Origin: JAWKTM01 sp041399085
Lineage (GTDB): Bacteria; Planctomycetota; Planctomycetia; Pirellulales; Pirellulaceae
Reading direction: 5' to 3'
NCBI GenBank assembly: GCA_041399085.1
Contig: JAWKTM010000059.1
Coordinates: 1 to 48,197, forward strand
DNA: 48,197 bases
The notes under the pieces were generated by a model that worked only from the letters and a program-made list of their open reading frames with translations, made no database searches and was not told where the DNA came from. Of the stretch, positions 37,169 through 45,790 are shown piece after piece. The position numbers and the translations under genes were made by a program. Within the stretch, counting starts at the first letter, position 1; each line of letters begins with the position of its first letter.

Positions 37169-37393
37169 ACGGCGGTTCCCTCCGAGTATGGGCAATGGTT
37201 GTCGAATGCGGCGCGAGTCGGCTTAGCGTGGGCCTGCGTTTCCGCGGGCCTGCGTTGCCGCGATACGCCTTTCATCGGCTCGTGAGCTACAATCGCCTTA
37301 GCCCACGCCGATTGCGGTTTTTACCACCGGCGGCCAAAGTTGCGATGCTGGCCCGATTTGCGCCACGCATAAATCTTGACGGATTGGACCGAA

Positions 37394-37660
37394 ATGTTTG
37401 ACGACCAGTTTTTGCGGCTGTTGCGTTGCCCGGCTACCCACGGTTCCTTGCGGACCGCCGAACAAGAGCTGGTCGATCGGATGAATGCCGCGATCGAGCG
37501 AGGCGAGCTGCAAAACCGCTTGGGCCAACAGGTCGACGAACCGCTGGACGCGGGGCTTGTAAACGCGGACGGTTCCTTGTTCTATCCCGTGAGGCACGAG
37601 ATCCCGACGCTGATTGCCGACGAAGCGATCGAGCTTGATCCGTCGGCCAGCGAAACTTGA
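37394..37660 (+). CDS. Trm112-like small protein
   Basis: An 88-residue protein of the UPF0434/Trm112 type: it begins MFDDQFLRLLRCPATHGSL and ends with SLFYPVRHEIPTLIADEAIELD. The IPxLIxDEAxxL ending is characteristic of this family. The family normally has a Cys-based zinc site; here only the CPATH part is recognisable, so zinc binding is doubtful, as in many bacterial members. Trm112 proteins activate methyltransferases in eukaryotes and archaea; the bacterial role is not settled. The stop lies 20 bp from the stop of the convergent GH15 gene. Confidence 0.85.
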   Translation: MFDDQFLRLLRCPATHGSLRTAEQELVDRMNAAIERGELQNRLGQQVDEPLDAGLVNADGSLFYPVRHEIPTLIADEAIELDPSASET

Positions 37661-37680
37661 CGCCTGCGGGGCGCGGTGAC

Positions 37681-39480
37681 TTACTTTTCACCCCGTTCGT
37701 GCGACGGCCCGCCGTCGTGACGCGGAGCCTCCAGATTCTTCGCGGTGTTGACCAGCGACACGTGAGAAAACGCTTGCGGGAAATTGCCGACGAACCGCCG
37801 TCGCCGCGGGTCGTATTCTTCGGCGTACAAACCGACGTCGTTTCGCAAGCTCAACAGCCGCTCGAACAGCTCGTTGGCTTCGTCGCGACGATCCATCAGC
37901 GCGTAGTTGTCGGCCAGCCAAAAGCTGCACATCAGCAGAGCGCCCTCTTCGCCGGACAATCCATCGACGCCGGACGACGTGTTGTACCGCCTCACGAAAC
38001 CATCGTGCATCAAGCTGTCTTCGATGGCTGCGACCGTGCCCCGCATTCGCGGATCGTGTGCCGGCAGAAAGCCGACGAGCGGCAACATCAGCAGCGAGGC
38101 GTCGAGATGTTTCGAGCCGTAGGCTTGCGTGAAGCTGTTCATCTCGCGATCGAAGCCGCGCAAGCACACCTCTTCGTGAATCTGCTGCCGGACTCGCCGC
38201 CAAGTATCCAAGTCGCCGGGCAACTGAAACTTTTTCGCGTCCGCGATCGCTCGCTCCAAAGCGACCCAGGCCATCACCTTGGAGTGCGTGAAGTGTTGTG
38301 GATCGCCGCGCACTTCCCAGATGCCGGCATCCGGCTTGTGCCAAGCATCCAGCAAGTAGTCGATCAAACGTTGTTGAACACGCCACGCGTCTTCGTCCAG
38401 CGAGACACCTTTCTTCCGTGCGGTATGCAATGTGTCCATGACTTCGCCGAACACATCGATCTGCAATTGCTGGGCGGCCTGATTGCCGATCCGCACGGGC
38501 AGCGAACCTTCGTAGCCCGCCAGCCACGGCACCTCGAACTCCGTCAAGCGACGCTCGCCGAGGATTCCGTACAGCGGCTGGATGTTGTTTGGCTTGCCGG
38601 CAACGGCTCGAACCAGCCAGTCGCTCCAGGCTTTGGCCTCTTCGTGATAGCCGGCGTCGACCAAGGCGAACAGCGTGAACGTGGCGTCGCGAAGCCAGCA
38701 GAAGCGATAATCCCAATTGCGTTCGCCGCCGATTTCTTCGGGCAGCGACGTTGTCAGCGCGGCGATGATTCCACCGGTCGGCGCGTAGGTGAGCGCTTTG
38801 AGTGTGATTAGCGAACGCACGATCGCTTCGCGCCAGCGGCCTTGGTGGACGCATCGCTGTGCCCAATCGTGCCAAAAGCTGGTAGCGCCGGCCAACGCAT
38901 CGAACGGATCCAGCGGTTGCGGCGGGTCGCGGTATGACGGACACCACGTGAGTACGAACGTCTCTCGCTGGCCCTCGGCAATCGTGAAATCGGCGATCGT
39001 TTTCCAGTCTTTGCCGTGCGTCTCGGCTCCCGTTGTCAGAAAGAACGCGTCTGGCCCCGCAACCGCGCGAACGCCTCGCTCGCGCCGCCTAACCCACGGC
39101 ACAACTTGGCCGTTATCCAGGCGGATGCACAGTTCCATGTGCATGTCGACGCGCCCTCGCCGCCCTTCGACAATCCGCACGATGTCGGCCACATCATTAC
39201 GCGGCGGCATGAAATCGATCACCGCGACTTCGCCCTCGGCGGTTTCGAATACCGTCTCCAGAATCAGTGTCTCGTCCTGATACCGCCGCTTGACCGACGC
39301 CACTTCGCCCTGCGGACAAAGCAGCCAGCGACCGTTGTCGGGCGTCCCCAGCAAGGCCGCGAAGCAGGCGGCGCTGTCGAAACGGGGCGCGCAAAACCAA
39401 TCGATCGAGCCGCATCGCGAAACGAGCGCCCCACTGTGGCAATCTCCGATCAGCGCGTAATCTTCGATCAAATTCGACAT
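37681..39480 (-). CDS. Glycoside hydrolase family 15 (glucoamylase/trehalase-like)
   Basis: A 599-residue cytoplasmic GH15 enzyme of the bacterial trehalase/glucoamylase group. An N-terminal beta-sandwich covers about 1-210 (MSNLIEDYALIGDCHSGALV, GSIDWFCAPRFDS). An (alpha/alpha)6 barrel follows. Diagnostic segments are ERNWDYRFCWLRDATFTL at about 253-270, GIWEVRGDP with the probable general acid Glu389, GSKHLDASLLMLPLVGF, and LYAEEYDP with the probable general base near 554. There is no signal peptide. Planctomycetes make trehalose as an osmolyte, so an internal trehalose or alpha-glucan substrate is likely but unproven. ATG 39480 starts the family-typical IEDYALIGD. Confidence 0.92.
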   Translation of the reverse strand: MSNLIEDYALIGDCHSGALVSRCGSIDWFCAPRFDSAACFAALLGTPDNGRWLLCPQGEVASVKRRYQDETLILETVFETAEGEVAVIDFMPPRNDVADIVRIVEGRRGRVDMHMELCIRLDNGQVVPWVRRRERGVRAVAGPDAFFLTTGAETHGKDWKTIADFTIAEGQRETFVLTWCPSYRDPPQPLDPFDALAGATSFWHDWAQRCVHQGRWREAIVRSLITLKALTYAPTGGIIAALTTSLPEEIGGERNWDYRFCWLRDATFTLFALVDAGYHEEAKAWSDWLVRAVAGKPNNIQPLYGILGERRLTEFEVPWLAGYEGSLPVRIGNQAAQQLQIDVFGEVMDTLHTARKKGVSLDEDAWRVQQRLIDYLLDAWHKPDAGIWEVRGDPQHFTHSKVMAWVALERAIADAKKFQLPGDLDTWRRVRQQIHEEVCLRGFDREMNSFTQAYGSKHLDASLLMLPLVGFLPAHDPRMRGTVAAIEDSLMHDGFVRRYNTSSGVDGLSGEEGALLMCSFWLADNYALMDRRDEANELFERLLSLRNDVGLYAEEYDPRRRRFVGNFPQAFSHVSLVNTAKNLEAPRHDGGPSHERGEK

Positions 39481-39628
39481 GGAGTTGGCGAGACCTCCGT
39501 GGTTCGAGCGGTTGCGAAGCCGGCAAATCGGCGCGAAACCATTGTCGCACGTTTCATGCCGCGCGAGCGCTCGTTTCTCAAGTCATTTCGGCAAATAGCA
39601 ACACGAATAGAAACCGAGGACACGCGAT

Positions 39629-40561
39629 TTGTTTGGGCTGCTGAATATCGACAAGCCGCTTGGCTTGACCTCGCGCGATGTCGTGAATCGAGTGCAGCGA
39701 TTGGTGCGCCCGGACAAGGCGGGCCATGCCGGAACATTGGATCCATTGGCCGACGGCGTGCTAGTGGTTTGCATCGGGCAAGCGACCCGCTTGATCGAAT
39801 ACGTCCAACAGATGCCCAAGCGGTACGAAGCGACGTTTCGGCTAGGCCAGTGGAGCGAATCGTGCGATCTGGAATGCGAGCCAGTCATGGTCGCCGATGC
39901 GCCTCGGCCGACGGACGCGGAGATCGAAGCCGTGCTGCCGGAGTTCACCGGCTTGATTCAACAACGCCCGCCCGCCCATTCCGCGATCCGCGTGCAAGGC
40001 AAACGGGCGTTCGATTTGGCTCGGCAAGGCCACGAGGTCGAATTGGCCGCTCGTCCCGTGATGATTTATGAGCTGCGCGTGGTGGCTTACGAGTACCCCG
40101 AGCTCAAGCTGGATATTCGCTGTGGCAGCGGCACCTATGTGCGTTCGCTGGGACGCGACTTGGCGGAACGACTGGGGACGGCCGCCGTGATGTCGCAACT
40201 GACGCGCACTGAGATCGGCGTCTTTCAGCTAGACGACGCGGCTGAGTTGGACGCGTTGGTCGATCTGCCGTCGATCGAGCGGGCGTTGCTTCCCGCCCGA
40301 AACGCTACCTCGGCTCTGCCGCATGTGATGTTGGACGCGGCCGAGATCGAACGCATTCGCCGCGGCCAGTTCCTCGATCTAACCGCGGAACGCATGCGGC
40401 CGCCAGCCGTGGATTTTCGATCGGAGTCGGCGCCGCTTGAGCCAGCACGACTTGAGACCGCGCCGCGCGAACTGGCGGCCCTGGATGAACAACACCAGCT
40501 TGTAGCGATCCTCGCGCCGCACCGTAGCGGTCAATGGAAACCACATCGCAACTTAGCATGA
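39629..40561 (+). CDS. truB: tRNA pseudouridine(55) synthase
   Basis: Converts U55 of the tRNA T-loop to pseudouridine. The N terminus (GLLNIDKPLGLTSRDVV) and the catalytic motif GHAGTLDPLADGVL with Asp38 are classic, as are RYEATFRLG, QRPPAHSAIRVQGKRAF and DIRCGSGTYVRSLGRDLAE. The C-terminal domain is short and ends with LVAILAPH. No ATG precedes the domain; TTG at 39629, with GAGG about nine bases upstream, is the best start. It is isolated from the usual infB-rbfA-rpsO neighbours. Confidence 0.95.
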   Translation: MFGLLNIDKPLGLTSRDVVNRVQRLVRPDKAGHAGTLDPLADGVLVVCIGQATRLIEYVQQMPKRYEATFRLGQWSESCDLECEPVMVADAPRPTDAEIEAVLPEFTGLIQQRPPAHSAIRVQGKRAFDLARQGHEVELAARPVMIYELRVVAYEYPELKLDIRCGSGTYVRSLGRDLAERLGTAAVMSQLTRTEIGVFQLDDAAELDALVDLPSIERALLPARNATSALPHVMLDAAEIERIRRGQFLDLTAERMRPPAVDFRSESAPLEPARLETAPRELAALDEQHQLVAILAPHRSGQWKPHRNLA

Positions 40562-40753
40562 CCGCGGCGGATGAATGCGTCGCCGGATATATCACCGGAC
40601 GACAGCGACCTTCGCGCCGCGATCTTCAACGCCCCGCGACCGCTCGTCGTCGGTCACTCATAGTCCCCTCAGGGGCCGGAACCTGCTACATTGCGGCGAC
40701 TGGTTTAACAAGAACCCGCTGGTTCACAAGTCCACGCAATCAGGATTCGTCCC

Positions 40754-41584
40754 GTGCAAACGCCCCGATATTTGTTGTTCGACATCGAGAGTGTGGCGGA
40801 CGGCCAACTAGTTTCGTCGATTCGTTACCCAGGCGAATCCTTATCACCAAACGAAGCGATCTCGCGATACCGGGCCGAGTTGGTAGAGAAAACCGGCAGC
40901 GACTTCATCCCTTATACATTCCAGCTCCCAGTTTCCGTGGTGGTGGCCAAGATCGACGCCGATTTGCGGTTGATTGATGTTGTCTCGTTGGACGAACCCG
41001 AGTTTCGGCCGCATGTGATTACCGATTATTTCTGGCGAGGCTGGGATGCTTATCGACGGCCGACGTTTGTGACATTTAACGGCCGGACATTCGACCTGCC
41101 GTTGATGGAGCTCGCCGCGTTTCGTTTCGGTGTGAGTGTTCCCAGTTGGTTTAATATGAAAGCCCGCGCCTACGATCAACCTCGAAACCGTTATAACTGC
41201 GAGGCGCATCTGGACCTGCACGATGTGTTGACCAATTATGGCGCGTCGCGCTTCAGCGGCGGATTGAACTTGGCGGCGAATCTGCTCGGCAAGCCCGGCA
41301 AAATGGATGTGAAGGGCTATATGGTTCAAGACTTGTGGGACGCTGGCCGGCGCGCGGAGATCAACGATTACTGTCGCTGTGATGTGTTGGATACTTACTT
41401 TGTCTTTATCCGCACCATGGTTTTGATAGGCCAGATCAATTTGGAACAAGAGCAGCAGTTGGTCGGCGAAACCAAGGATTGGATCACCGAACGTGCCGAG
41501 CAATCCGCCGCCTACTCGCAATATCTCGAACAGTGGGGCGATTGGCAAAACCCTTGGCAAGCGACCACGGTGGACGATCAGTGA
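40754..41584 (+). CDS. Predicted 3'-5' exonuclease, PolB-exonuclease-like DEDD family
   Basis: A 276-residue ribonuclease-H-fold exonuclease. The DEDD residues are visible: D10 and E12 in LLFDIES, D114 in FNGRTFDLP, and D210 in YCRCDVLDTY, the DEDDy-type Tyr motif. This fits the stand-alone family related to the proofreading domain of DNA polymerase B, thought to work in DNA repair or RNA trimming. GTG 40754 begins the first beta strand directly. It follows truB on the same strand after about 190 bp. Confidence 0.85.
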   Translation: MQTPRYLLFDIESVADGQLVSSIRYPGESLSPNEAISRYRAELVEKTGSDFIPYTFQLPVSVVVAKIDADLRLIDVVSLDEPEFRPHVITDYFWRGWDAYRRPTFVTFNGRTFDLPLMELAAFRFGVSVPSWFNMKARAYDQPRNRYNCEAHLDLHDVLTNYGASRFSGGLNLAANLLGKPGKMDVKGYMVQDLWDAGRRAEINDYCRCDVLDTYFVFIRTMVLIGQINLEQEQQLVGETKDWITERAEQSAAYSQYLEQWGDWQNPWQATTVDDQ

Positions 41585-41723
41585 TTAACGCGGCGCGAAA
41601 GTCAGCGCGGGGCGCGAGGCATATGTTCTGAACCGCATCTGGTCGGGCGCTGTCCGCCCTCTTCGCGGAAACGTGGAGCTATCGCATTCTGGCTGACTCG
41701 GCTGTCCTCTTGATGACGATCCC

Positions 41724-42281
41724 TCAGCGATGCCCAGCGGGAAACAACGCATCGACACGGCATTCGAAACCCGGCAAGAGCGGCTCGCCACGCAGCATGC
41801 CTAACTCACCAATGGTCTCAACGGGGCGACCAGGTTGGTGGATCGTGACGTTTCGGGCCAGCGGCCAAATATTCCATACCAACTCGCCACCCGCTTCGAT
41901 CCAACGTTGCGCCTTCTCGTTCGCGGAGGCCGTTGTTTCATTCGGCGAGACAACCTCAACCACGAATTCCGGAGCGCCGGGGAAAAAGCCAGTCTGAATG
42001 CCAGCCTCGAGTCGGTGATTTAACACGATTGCGACATCAGGCGCTCGAACCGTATCCGGTTGCCGGCGAATCAAGAAGCCAGTCTCGGCTCCAAATAACG
42101 AGCCAACTGGATTATCACGAAGGTACAAATACAGATGGCCTGTTAATTGTGCCACGACATACCCGTGCAACGAACCTGCGGGACTCATTTCTTGCAGTGC
42201 TCCCGCCACAAGCTCATATCGCCGCCCGTCGCTCGGCAGACGCCATAATTCGTCAGCGGTCATTGGAATGAATGTCGACAT
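41724..42281 (-). CDS. Uma2-family (DUF820) PD-(D/E)XK nuclease-like protein
   Basis: A 185-residue protein of the DUF820/Uma2 family, with a restriction-endonuclease-like fold. The pattern includes MTADELWRLPSDGRRYELVAG, then RAPDVAIV with the active-site Asp, and EFVVEVVSPNET giving the E-x-V part, followed by KAQRWIEAG. The family is abundant in cyanobacteria and planctomycetes as many scattered copies. Some are thought to be remnants of mobile elements, and the biological role is not known. It is isolated between convergent or unrelated genes. Confidence 0.88.
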   Translation of the reverse strand: MSTFIPMTADELWRLPSDGRRYELVAGALQEMSPAGSLHGYVVAQLTGHLYLYLRDNPVGSLFGAETGFLIRRQPDTVRAPDVAIVLNHRLEAGIQTGFFPGAPEFVVEVVSPNETTASANEKAQRWIEAGGELVWNIWPLARNVTIHQPGRPVETIGELGMLRGEPLLPGFECRVDALFPAGHR

Positions 42282-42400
42282 GAAACCACAATCCGTGTCA
42301 CATGCAAATTACGTAAGGGATCCATTGAAGATCGGCGAGCGGTTCGGCCGGACGTGATATCCACTGCCGAGCCGCTCAAGGATTCCAGGCTGGACGCTCG

Positions 42401-43132
42401 CTATTCTTTCTCGGAGTCGCTGGCTTCCGTTGAATCTAACTCGGAACCAGCATCCGCAGGCTTCGCTTCTGAATCGTCCGCTGGTGGAGACGTTTCGGCG
42501 GGCTGCTCCTCCGTCGACGACTGATCTTCCGAAGTCGTTGGGTTTTCTGGTGACGCTGTTTCTTCCGAGGGCGGTGCGTCACCTTCGGGAGCCGTGTCGC
42601 CGCCAGCGCCGGGTGGCGTACCGGGCGGCGTCATGCCTTGAGCTTCCGCCGGATCGGTCGCGCCGCCTTCCATCGGCGGAGCCATAATCACGCCGCCGGG
42701 CAGCGAACCGGGCGAGGCCGCTTCGTGCAACGTCGTGGAAAACAGATGCAGCTTGCCATCCTTGCCGTGCGTGTAATACACAAACACCGGCCACGACAGC
42801 ACCGGCAAGCCGCGGCGCCAGGCGAAAACCTGCTCGGTATAGTGATCTGACTTTGTTTCCTTGGCCGGCTGGAATCCTAGCGCCTCGATCACATCCGCGT
42901 CGGTCACGGGCGGCGCGTCGGCCGGCTGTTGATTCTTCTTGTCGACCAAGACCATGACTTTGTCGTAGCCCGCTTCGCTGCCCGCCTTGGCCACTTTGCG
43001 GTCGTAATAAAAGGCGAAGACCACCAATCCCAGCAACACGACCAGCACGATCAGCCGCGCGGGGCTGCTCTTGGCCGGTTCGGCCGATGGGTTACCGGTG
43101 GATTCGGAAGAAGCGTGTGCGGTGTCGGTCAT
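42401..43132 (-). CDS. Membrane-anchored hypothetical protein with acidic tail
   Basis: A 243-residue protein. A short Ser-rich N terminus precedes one membrane helix (LIVLVVLLGLVVFAFYYD). A compact domain of about 100 residues follows (GYDKVMVLVDKK, DVIEALGFQPAKE, EQVFAWRRGLPVLSWPVFVYY). The last 90 residues are a low-complexity Pro/Glu/Ser/Thr tail. ATG 43132 has GAGG about eight bases upstream and is preferred to an upstream reading at 43192. The domain looks like small planctomycete proteins of unknown function. Confidence 0.65.
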   Translation of the reverse strand: MTDTAHASSESTGNPSAEPAKSSPARLIVLVVLLGLVVFAFYYDRKVAKAGSEAGYDKVMVLVDKKNQQPADAPPVTDADVIEALGFQPAKETKSDHYTEQVFAWRRGLPVLSWPVFVYYTHGKDGKLHLFSTTLHEAASPGSLPGGVIMAPPMEGGATDPAEAQGMTPPGTPPGAGGDTAPEGDAPPSEETASPENPTTSEDQSSTEEQPAETSPPADDSEAKPADAGSELDSTEASDSEKE

Positions 43133-43202
43133 GGGAATACCTCGATTTGAAGGAAGAGTAGAAGAGATGCCGGGCGGCGCGTATGACGCCAACCTCCGCC
43201 GA

Positions 43203-43406
43203 TCAGGAAGCGACCGTCAATAACCAATACAAGAAGCCTATCAACATTGCAAACGAACCGCCGATTAGCAACCACGGCCAGACAATCGACCCGCTCCCGC
43301 GACGCACGGCCACAATCCGCCGCTGACATCCGGGGCAGACCGGCGGTACCGGGCGGCTGAGCGTTTGACCGCATTCACATTGAATTCGCTCGCGCGCCAT
43401 ATTCAT
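43203..43406 (-). CDS. Small zinc-ribbon membrane protein
   Basis: A 67-residue protein. Two CxC/CxxC knuckles (QCECGQTLSRPVPPVCPGC) make a zinc ribbon, followed by a basic stretch and one membrane helix (WPWLLIGGSFAMLIGFLYWLL). This type of miniature zinc-ribbon/TM protein is common in planctomycetes and of unknown role. It lies 13 bp after the stop of the sugar-isomerase-like gene in the same direction, so co-transcription is likely. Start at the first or second Met (43406 or 43400). Confidence 0.75.
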   Translation of the reverse strand: MNMARERIQCECGQTLSRPVPPVCPGCQRRIVAVRRGSGSIVWPWLLIGGSFAMLIGFLYWLLTVAS

Positions 43407-43419
43407 GAGGTCCGTGAAC

Positions 43420-44364
43420 TTACGCCAAAGCTTTCGCCACGGATTCGCGCATCTTCTGCAAACCCGTTCGCACGACCGCCTCCGCGTCTTGCTTCCAATA
43501 CTCGCGATTGAACAATTCCAGCGACAGTACGCCTCGGAAACCGGTTTCGCTCAGTTGCTTCAATATCTGCCCCACCGGCGCCACGCCGTCGCCCGGATAG
43601 ACACGGTCGCCGTCGTTGATCGTCTCGCGAGGCGGATTCGCCGGATAGTCGTTCATATGAAACACGTGAATCGCCGCTCCGTCGATCATCTTCAAGCCCG
43701 CGAAATCCGACCCGCCTTTGTATATGTGGTACACATCGGGCAACATGCAGGCGTCGGGATGAGCCGCCTCGACACAGACGAAAGCCAATTCTCCCAAGCG
43801 GCTGAGCGTGCTTGAAAAGCCCCACAGTTCGATTTGCGGAGTCACCTCCATCTCGCGCCCCAGTTCTAGCAGCGCCCGATATCGCTCGGCGATCGCGAAC
43901 AAATCCATGCCGGTTTGCTTCGTCGCGCCGGCCGGCGGCGCGGCGATCCGCGTGCCGCCGATCTGTTTCACCAAATCCATGTCGCGCCGAGCGGCCTCTA
44001 AGCCAGCGGCCCGTTGTGCCGGATCGTCGACAATCCAGTTCGCAAAACCGATCGCGCTTTCCACCTTCAGGCCCGCATCTTCGATTCGCTTCCGCAGATC
44101 GGCCAAGCTCCCGCCGTTCTGCTGATACATCTCGATCTCGCGTATCCACGGTTCAATGCCTTGATATCCGGCTTTGGCGGCCAATTCGATCTCTTGATCG
44201 ATCGGCAAATTTTGGCCGCGAATGGTGCTGGTATTCAGGCAGTAACGAAAGTCGTCGGGCGACGCCGCGCGAGCCACGGGAGCGTTCCAATGAGCCAGTG
44301 AACCGGCAGCGGCCAAGGCCCCGGTCGAAGCGAGCAGTTGTCGGCGATTCAACATTAAGTTCAT
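43420..44364 (-). CDS. Sugar phosphate isomerase/epimerase-like protein with Tat signal
   Basis: A 314-residue xylose-isomerase-like TIM barrel (AP endonuclease family 2). The N terminus MLNRRQLLASTGALAAAGSL is a twin-arginine-type export signal ending near RAAS. The barrel shows CLNTSTIRGQNLPI, EIELAAKAGYQGIEPW, the metal-ligand pattern ELWGF, MLPDVYHIYKGG, IHVFHMNDYP and GVLSLELFN. The TIM barrel suggests acting on a ketose or hydroxypyruvate-like substrate outside the cytoplasm, as with many planctomycete paralogues. The start is ATG 44364 or 44355. A reading from 44496 lacks support because its extra residues do not resemble a signal peptide. Confidence 0.85.
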   Translation of the reverse strand: MNLMLNRRQLLASTGALAAAGSLAHWNAPVARAASPDDFRYCLNTSTIRGQNLPIDQEIELAAKAGYQGIEPWIREIEMYQQNGGSLADLRKRIEDAGLKVESAIGFANWIVDDPAQRAAGLEAARRDMDLVKQIGGTRIAAPPAGATKQTGMDLFAIAERYRALLELGREMEVTPQIELWGFSSTLSRLGELAFVCVEAAHPDACMLPDVYHIYKGGSDFAGLKMIDGAAIHVFHMNDYPANPPRETINDGDRVYPGDGVAPVGQILKQLSETGFRGVLSLELFNREYWKQDAEAVVRTGLQKMRESVAKALA

Positions 44365-44522
44365 CAGGGTGCAATCCGCGAAGGGTTTCCGATCAGTCGC
44401 GACCCGCCAATTCGGTTCGCGAGGCACCCATTGTAGTTCAGCGTCGACAGCCGCAGAACCAATTCCAACGCGAACCACCGGCACGACTGACCGCAATGAT
44501 GCGACGCGAGCACCGAGCGCGA

Positions 44523-45692
44523 CTAGCGAACGGCGACCTCAATCGCCGCCAGCAGGCGGTCGATGGTTTCGTCGTCGTGGTGATACGTCAGACTGATTCG
44601 CAACAGCGACTCGCCGGACGGAACCGAAGGCGGACGAATGCCCGGTACAAAGAAGCCTTGCTCGCGCAACCGCGCGGCCGCTTCCATCGTGCGAGCCGCT
44701 TCGCCCACAATGATCGGAACGATTTGGCTCTGTGAATTGCCGATGCGAAAGCCCCGTTCGGCAAGCTCCGCGCGTAATCGAGCCGAACGTTCCAACAACC
44801 GCTCGCGGCGCTGGACCTCATCGCTCACCAAATCCAGAGCCGCCAAGCCAGCCGCCGCGATTGCTTCGGGCGGCGCCGTCGAAAAGAAATACGGTCGGGC
44901 TCGATTCACCAACCATTCGATCAGCGGTCGAGAGCCGCTGACAAAACCGCCGATCGACCCTAGCGCCTTGCTGAGCGTACCAACTCGCACGTGAACGCCC
45001 GACTCGACGCCCAGCAACTCGCACACGCCCCGGCCTCGCTCGCCGAACACGCCCGTGGCATGCGCCTCGTCGACTAGCAACATCGCGGAATACTCGTCGG
45101 CCAACTCCGCGAAATCGGCGAGCGGCGCGAAATCGCCATCCATACTGAACAGCGAGTCCGTCACGATCAGCCGGCGACGAAATCCACCGGCATCGCACAG
45201 CATCGTTCGCAAGGCGTCCACATCACCGTGGGGAAAAACTCGCACCGCCGCCCCGGACAACCGGCAGCCATCGATGATGCTGGCATGGTTCTTTTGATCG
45301 CTGAAGATCACATCGCCCGGTCCAGCCAGACACGTAATCGCTCCTACGTTCGCCGCGAAACCCGACGGAAACAGCAGCGCGGCCTCGCATGCTTCGAACT
45401 CCGCCAATCGCTCTTCAAGCCGAGCGTGCAACTCTCCTCGACCCGTTATCAGCGGGCTCGCGCCGCTGCCCCAACCACCTCGCTCGACTGCTTGTCGAAC
45501 AGCTTGGCAGATGTCGGGATGAGTGGCCAACCCGAGATAATCATTCGAGCCAAAATTGGCCAGCCTCGCGCCCTGCCACTGAATGCCATCGCCTCGCTGC
45601 GCTCCGCCACGAACGGCCAACCGCCGCCGTAAATCGCGACGCTCATAATCGGCCAATTCTTCACTAATCCAGGCCAGCCGATCGTGCGACAT
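44523..45692 (-). CDS. bioF: 8-amino-7-oxononanoate synthase (alpha-oxoamine synthase family)
   Basis: A PLP enzyme joining alanine and pimeloyl-ACP/CoA to make KAPA, an early step of biotin synthesis. The N-terminal NFGSNDYLGLATHP, the PLP stacking region FPSGFAANVGAI, DQKNHASIIDG, VDEAHATGVFGERGRG and the Schiff-base lysine in VGTLSKALGSIGGF (about residue 242 from ATG 45692) are all present. Close relatives (glycine C-acetyltransferase, serine palmitoyltransferase) share this pattern. BioF is preferred because of the length and the QIVPIIVG ending region. No other bio genes are nearby. A TTG at 45716 is an alternative start. Confidence 0.9.
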   Translation of the reverse strand: MSHDRLAWISEELADYERRDLRRRLAVRGGAQRGDGIQWQGARLANFGSNDYLGLATHPDICQAVRQAVERGGWGSGASPLITGRGELHARLEERLAEFEACEAALLFPSGFAANVGAITCLAGPGDVIFSDQKNHASIIDGCRLSGAAVRVFPHGDVDALRTMLCDAGGFRRRLIVTDSLFSMDGDFAPLADFAELADEYSAMLLVDEAHATGVFGERGRGVCELLGVESGVHVRVGTLSKALGSIGGFVSGSRPLIEWLVNRARPYFFSTAPPEAIAAAGLAALDLVSDEVQRRERLLERSARLRAELAERGFRIGNSQSQIVPIIVGEAARTMEAAARLREQGFFVPGIRPPSVPSGESLLRISLTYHHDDETIDRLLAAIEVAVR

Positions 45693-45790
45693 AAGACATG
45701 TGACTCTTTGTGGCAATAACGACCCAGTCTCTCACCCACACTCGTATTCAATGCAACGCGAACAGCGATGCAGTCTTCATTCGCCAGCGA